Below, piece after piece: positions 61,502 through 64,000 of a DNA stretch of 64,000 nt. The translations under genes were made by a program, and so were the position numbers. Under the pieces are notes generated by a model that worked only from the letters and a program-made list of their open reading frames with translations, ran no database searches and had not been told where the DNA came from. The first letter of the stretch is position 1. Every line of letters starts with the position of its first letter. Origin of the DNA: UBA8828 sp964510855 (GTDB lineage Bacteria > Verrucomicrobiota > Verrucomicrobiia > Opitutales > UBA953); assembly GCA_964510855.1 (NCBI GenBank), contig CAZEDB010000001.1:1-64000 (forward strand), given 5' to 3'.

Positions 61502-62884
61502 GTGAGTCAGTTACCCACTGAACCCCCAGCAGAAGAACCCCTGCTACCAAGTGAGGGTGAAGTAGTTGTTGGTGATCAAGAAACTTTAACTGACGCATCG
61601 CTCCGCCCGAGACTCCCTTTTTGGAAACGCATCGGGGGTGAGGGTTTAGTCATCTCAGTCATTTTGCATGCTATTCTCCTCATCGTTTTTGCGGTTTGGG
61701 TTATTGCTACCATCACAGATACCGCGACTACCGATCCTGACACTTTTGCTACTGGATCGGGCGGAGGTGCTAAAGGAGCCCAGGCCAAAATTTTTGAGCA
61801 CAAGATGCAGCCCCGGAATGCTCAAAACTTGGCGCGTAATGCCTCTCGAATAACCACTAAGTCTGCCACTGCCTCGGTAGCTTTGCCTGATTTACCTACT
61901 ACGGCGACGCCTTCGCTAATGTCGGGCATGACCGGCGGAGGATCCTCAAAAGGGTTTGGCGGCGGCTCGGGTGGCGGGATTGGCGCCGGCAAAGGCGTGG
62001 GTGTAGGCAATAGCCGAAATTTTGTCGGCCTCTTCGGAGGAAAATTTGGGGGCGCTGGTTTAACCGGCAACTTCTATGACTTAAAGCAAACGTCTTCCCA
62101 GAAAGCTACTTTAATGATGGGACCCGATCCTGAAAATATTGGGCCGCAAAATCTTCCCGCAGTTAAAGCCTACACCAAGGAAGTGCATGAGTTTGTTCGT
62201 AATGGCTGGAGTGAGAGTCGGTTAAGAAAGTTTTTCCGGGCGCCAGAGCAATTGATGGCTACGCAATTTTTCATTCCGCGCACCTCGGCGAGTGCAGCTC
62301 CAAAGGCCTTCGGAGTGGAAGGCCTAGTAAAACCTTCACGCTGGATTGCACACTACAAGGGTCGTATCCGAGCTCCTGTAGATGGTAAATTTCGCTTCGT
62401 TGGTTTTGGCGACGACTTACTCGTAGTTCGGTGGGATAATAAAGTCGCGCTCGATGCTGGTTATGACGCCCCTTCAGTTGATGCAGTTAATGTAGTTCAC
62501 GGAGATGATCCCTTTCGTGAATACACGGAGTTTGCTGGTAAGCCTAAAATTCCATTTTTTGACTACCACGGCATTGTGCCGAATTCAAACGCAGCACGCC
62601 TAAGAGCAGGCCCCTGGATTGATGTGCGTGCAGGTATGGATTATTCCATGGAAGTCATCATTGGAGAAACTCCTGGGGGCGGGTTCTTCTCGCTTCTTGG
62701 GATTGAGGTATCGACTGGAAAGCGCGAAGGGGGGCAATTTTTAGGTGAGCGCCGAACCAGGCTCTTTAAAATTGGCTCGGGCGAGCTCCCTCCTGAAATT
62801 GCTAATGGTGCGGGTACGGGTTGGGAAATGGACCCCGGCGATTGGACCTTCCAGCCAAGCGGTGGTGCTAAGGTGACTCGTTAA
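61502..62884 (+). CDS. TonB-like anchored protein with PA14-like C-terminus, copy 2
   Basis: The second 460-residue paralogue, 47 bases after the first. The N-terminal part is nearly the same (LPFWKRIGGEGLVISVILHA, membrane helix ILLIVFAVWVIATI, HKMQPRNAQNLARNASRITT, Gly linker GGGSGGGIGAGKGVGVGNSR). The C-terminal domain is recognisably related but much diverged (RWIAHYKGRIRAPVDGKFRF, VGFGDDLLVVRWDNKVAL). Codons in the shared part differ mainly at third positions, so the duplication is old and the anchor is under selection. The start is GTG. The pair probably works together with two different ligands or as a heteromer. Confidence 0.75.
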   Translation: MSQLPTEPPAEEPLLPSEGEVVVGDQETLTDASLRPRLPFWKRIGGEGLVISVILHAILLIVFAVWVIATITDTATTDPDTFATGSGGGAKGAQAKIFEHKMQPRNAQNLARNASRITTKSATASVALPDLPTTATPSLMSGMTGGGSSKGFGGGSGGGIGAGKGVGVGNSRNFVGLFGGKFGGAGLTGNFYDLKQTSSQKATLMMGPDPENIGPQNLPAVKAYTKEVHEFVRNGWSESRLRKFFRAPEQLMATQFFIPRTSASAAPKAFGVEGLVKPSRWIAHYKGRIRAPVDGKFRFVGFGDDLLVVRWDNKVALDAGYDAPSVDAVNVVHGDDPFREYTEFAGKPKIPFFDYHGIVPNSNAARLRAGPWIDVRAGMDYSMEVIIGETPGGGFFSLLGIEVSTGKREGGQFLGERRTRLFKIGSGELPPEIANGAGTGWEMDPGDWTFQPSGGAKVTR

Positions 62885-62910
62885 GTACTAAGCGCCCTAA
62901 TTATATAAGT

Positions 62911-63936
62911 TTATTCGGGCGCCTTACTTACCCCACGCTCAACGAGTCTCCGCTCGGCCCAAGCGGCGGCCTCGGCTAAAACAGGATCGGGATGATGGAG
63001 GAGTCCTTTAACAGCTGACACATCCTCAGGCTTACCCGTGTTGCCTAAAACTATAAGAGCGTTCCTCCACCAGCGCGCCAAGCCGAGTCGCTTGATAGGC
63101 GTGCCGGCAAAAGTTCGGGCAAAGTCCTCTTCCTTCCAAACTAAAGTTTCGCGCAAAGGCGGTAACGGGCGGGCCGCGAAACGGGCTTCGCGTGTAGCAA
63201 CCGCCCATTTATTCCAAGGGCAAACCGTCAAGCAATCATCACAGCCAAATACCCGGTCTCCCAGCGCCACGCGAAACTCTTCAGGTATAGGACCCTTATG
63301 CTCAATCGTGAGGTAGGCTAAACAACGACGGGCATCGAGTTGGTAGGGAGCAGGAAACGCTTGGGTTGGGCAGGCGTCTTGGCAACGGGTGCAGGAACCA
63401 CAACGATCGGGCTCAGGAGTATCTGCGGGCAACTCGAGCGTGGTAAGAATAACGCCAAGTAAAAGCCAGGTGCCTTGGCGGCGATGAATCAGTAGTGTAT
63501 TCTTTCCCTGCCAGCCTAGACCTGCAGCTGCCGCTAAGGGTTTTTCGAGCACGGGACCCGTGTCGACATACGGGCGATGGACGCCGCCATGGAGATGGAG
63601 GGTATCGCAGACCTGCTTGAGCTTTTGTAAGAGGACGTCGTGGTAGTCGCCACCCAGTGCATAAGTCGCGACCTTATAACCTCGCTCGGGTTGCGGCTGC
63701 CATGAGTTCGCACCTAAAACAATAATACTGCGGGCTTCAGGTAAAACTCGCGTGGGGTCGGTACGGCGTTCGGGGTCGCGGGCCATCCAAGCCATGTCAC
63801 CGTGATACCCTTCGGCTAACCAGCGGCGAAAATAGTCGGCTCTTAACTCAACAGGTACGGCAGTGACGCCAAAGGCTGAAAAGCCTAGCGCCTCAGCGGC
63901 TTGCTTTAACTGCGCCTTGAGCGCCGCGCCTGACAT
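62911..63936 (-). CDS. queG: Epoxyqueuosine reductase
   Basis: A 341-residue cobalamin-dependent iron-sulfur enzyme for the last step of queuosine synthesis in tRNA. N-terminal AEALGFSAFGVTAVPVELRA and WMARDPERRTDPTRVLPEAR are typical. GLGWQGKNTLLIHRRQGTWL follows. Two [4Fe-4S] clusters are in CGSCTRCQDACPTQAFPAPY and GCDDCLTVCPWNKWA. A partial HEAT-like C-terminus (LLHHPDPVLAEAAAWAERRL) is present. A long-loop hairpin GCGCCC/GGGCGC (62892-62922) spans its 3' end. Confidence 0.94.
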   Translation of the reverse strand: MSGAALKAQLKQAAEALGFSAFGVTAVPVELRADYFRRWLAEGYHGDMAWMARDPERRTDPTRVLPEARSIIVLGANSWQPQPERGYKVATYALGGDYHDVLLQKLKQVCDTLHLHGGVHRPYVDTGPVLEKPLAAAAGLGWQGKNTLLIHRRQGTWLLLGVILTTLELPADTPEPDRCGSCTRCQDACPTQAFPAPYQLDARRCLAYLTIEHKGPIPEEFRVALGDRVFGCDDCLTVCPWNKWAVATREARFAARPLPPLRETLVWKEEDFARTFAGTPIKRLGLARWWRNALIVLGNTGKPEDVSAVKGLLHHPDPVLAEAAAWAERRLVERGVSKAPE

Positions 63937-63939
63937 AAA

Positions 63940-64000
63940 TTAGGAGACCAAAACGGAAACAACCCGGGCAACAATCTCATCAACTGGAGCGAGTTTGCCT
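63940..64000 (-). CDS. C-terminal end of an unidentified protein (right edge)
   Basis: Nineteen codons and a TAA on the minus strand read GKLAPVDEIVARVVSVLVS. The stop is 3 bases before the queG start, so the two genes are probably one operon. An amphipathic helix with PVDEIVARVV resembles the last helix of nitronate monooxygenase/FabK-type flavoproteins, but this is far too short to assign. The 5' part lies beyond the window. Confidence 0.45.
   Translation of the reverse strand, partial: GKLAPVDEIVARVVSVLVS

Noticed and set aside
1..64000. CRISPR arrays, insertion sequences, phage or toxin-antitoxin genes
   Set aside because: Looked for spaced direct repeats, transposase motifs, integrases and small paired genes; none found.

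Overview
The window looks like a compact stretch of chromosome from a Gram-negative bacterium of the Verrucomicrobiota, probably Opitutae. The evidence is indirect: a Bat (aerotolerance) operon, a caa3-type cytochrome oxidase operon, Kdo synthesis (kdsA) and an LptF/G permease that imply LPS, two PEP-CTERM secreted proteins, a DUF4838 lipoprotein and an acetyl-CoA carboxylase beta subunit without its zinc ribbon. Genes are tightly packed, with many ATGA/TGATG stop-start overlaps and several convergent overlaps. I saw no CRISPR array, rRNA, insertion sequence or phage.

Layout. 0-4 kb: the 3' end of a Bat operon (batB with an in-frame stop, then batC, batD, batE). 4-11.5 kb: an LptF/G-family permease, then on the minus strand ctaC-ctaD-ctaE-ctaF, a DUF3142 lipoprotein and ctaG. 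11.6-26 kb: housekeeping genes, namely folP, tRNA-Thr(TGT), a PEGA/coiled-coil lipoprotein, gcvT-gcvH-thiH-rsmE, a four-helix-bundle protein convergent with a PatB-type C-S lyase, comF, an rluA-folC-accD run, an M20 dipeptidase, a small membrane protein and tyrS. 26-30 kb: dnaE, followed by a 431-bp gap without a convincing gene.

30.3-45.7 kb is a surface-polysaccharide island. It holds a GT10 fucosyltransferase-like enzyme, a GT4, three GT2-type enzymes, a GT25, two FkbM-type methyltransferases, a PLP sugar dehydratase with His in place of the catalytic Lys, a nucleotide-sugar epimerase/reductase, a PglC-like phosphoglycosyl transferase and a PglE-like aminotransferase. A tRNA-Gly(CCC), a DUF4838 lipoprotein and a PEP-CTERM protein are embedded in it. 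Together these suggest assembly of a variable glycan on a lipid carrier, with methylated, deoxy and amino sugars.

45.7-50.7 kb: a ferrous-iron uptake operon (feoA-feoB plus a 50-residue Cys-rich FeoB-associated protein) behind a 17-bp Fur-like palindrome, a divergent POT peptide transporter and a second PEP-CTERM protein. 50.7-64 kb: xth, a proline-rich anchored protein, guaB, menC-menE, kdsA, a membrane protein-gmk-polX operon, two tandem 460-residue paralogues with a TonB-like N-terminus and a PA14-like C-terminus, queG, and the last codons of one further gene at the right edge.

The least explained items are the tandem paralogue pair at 60.1-62.9 kb, the possibly structured non-coding gap at 29.9-30.35 kb, and several family members with altered key residues (AccD zinc ribbon, TyrS HIGH motif, His-type sugar dehydratase). 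Family assignments come from reading the translations; no database search was run.
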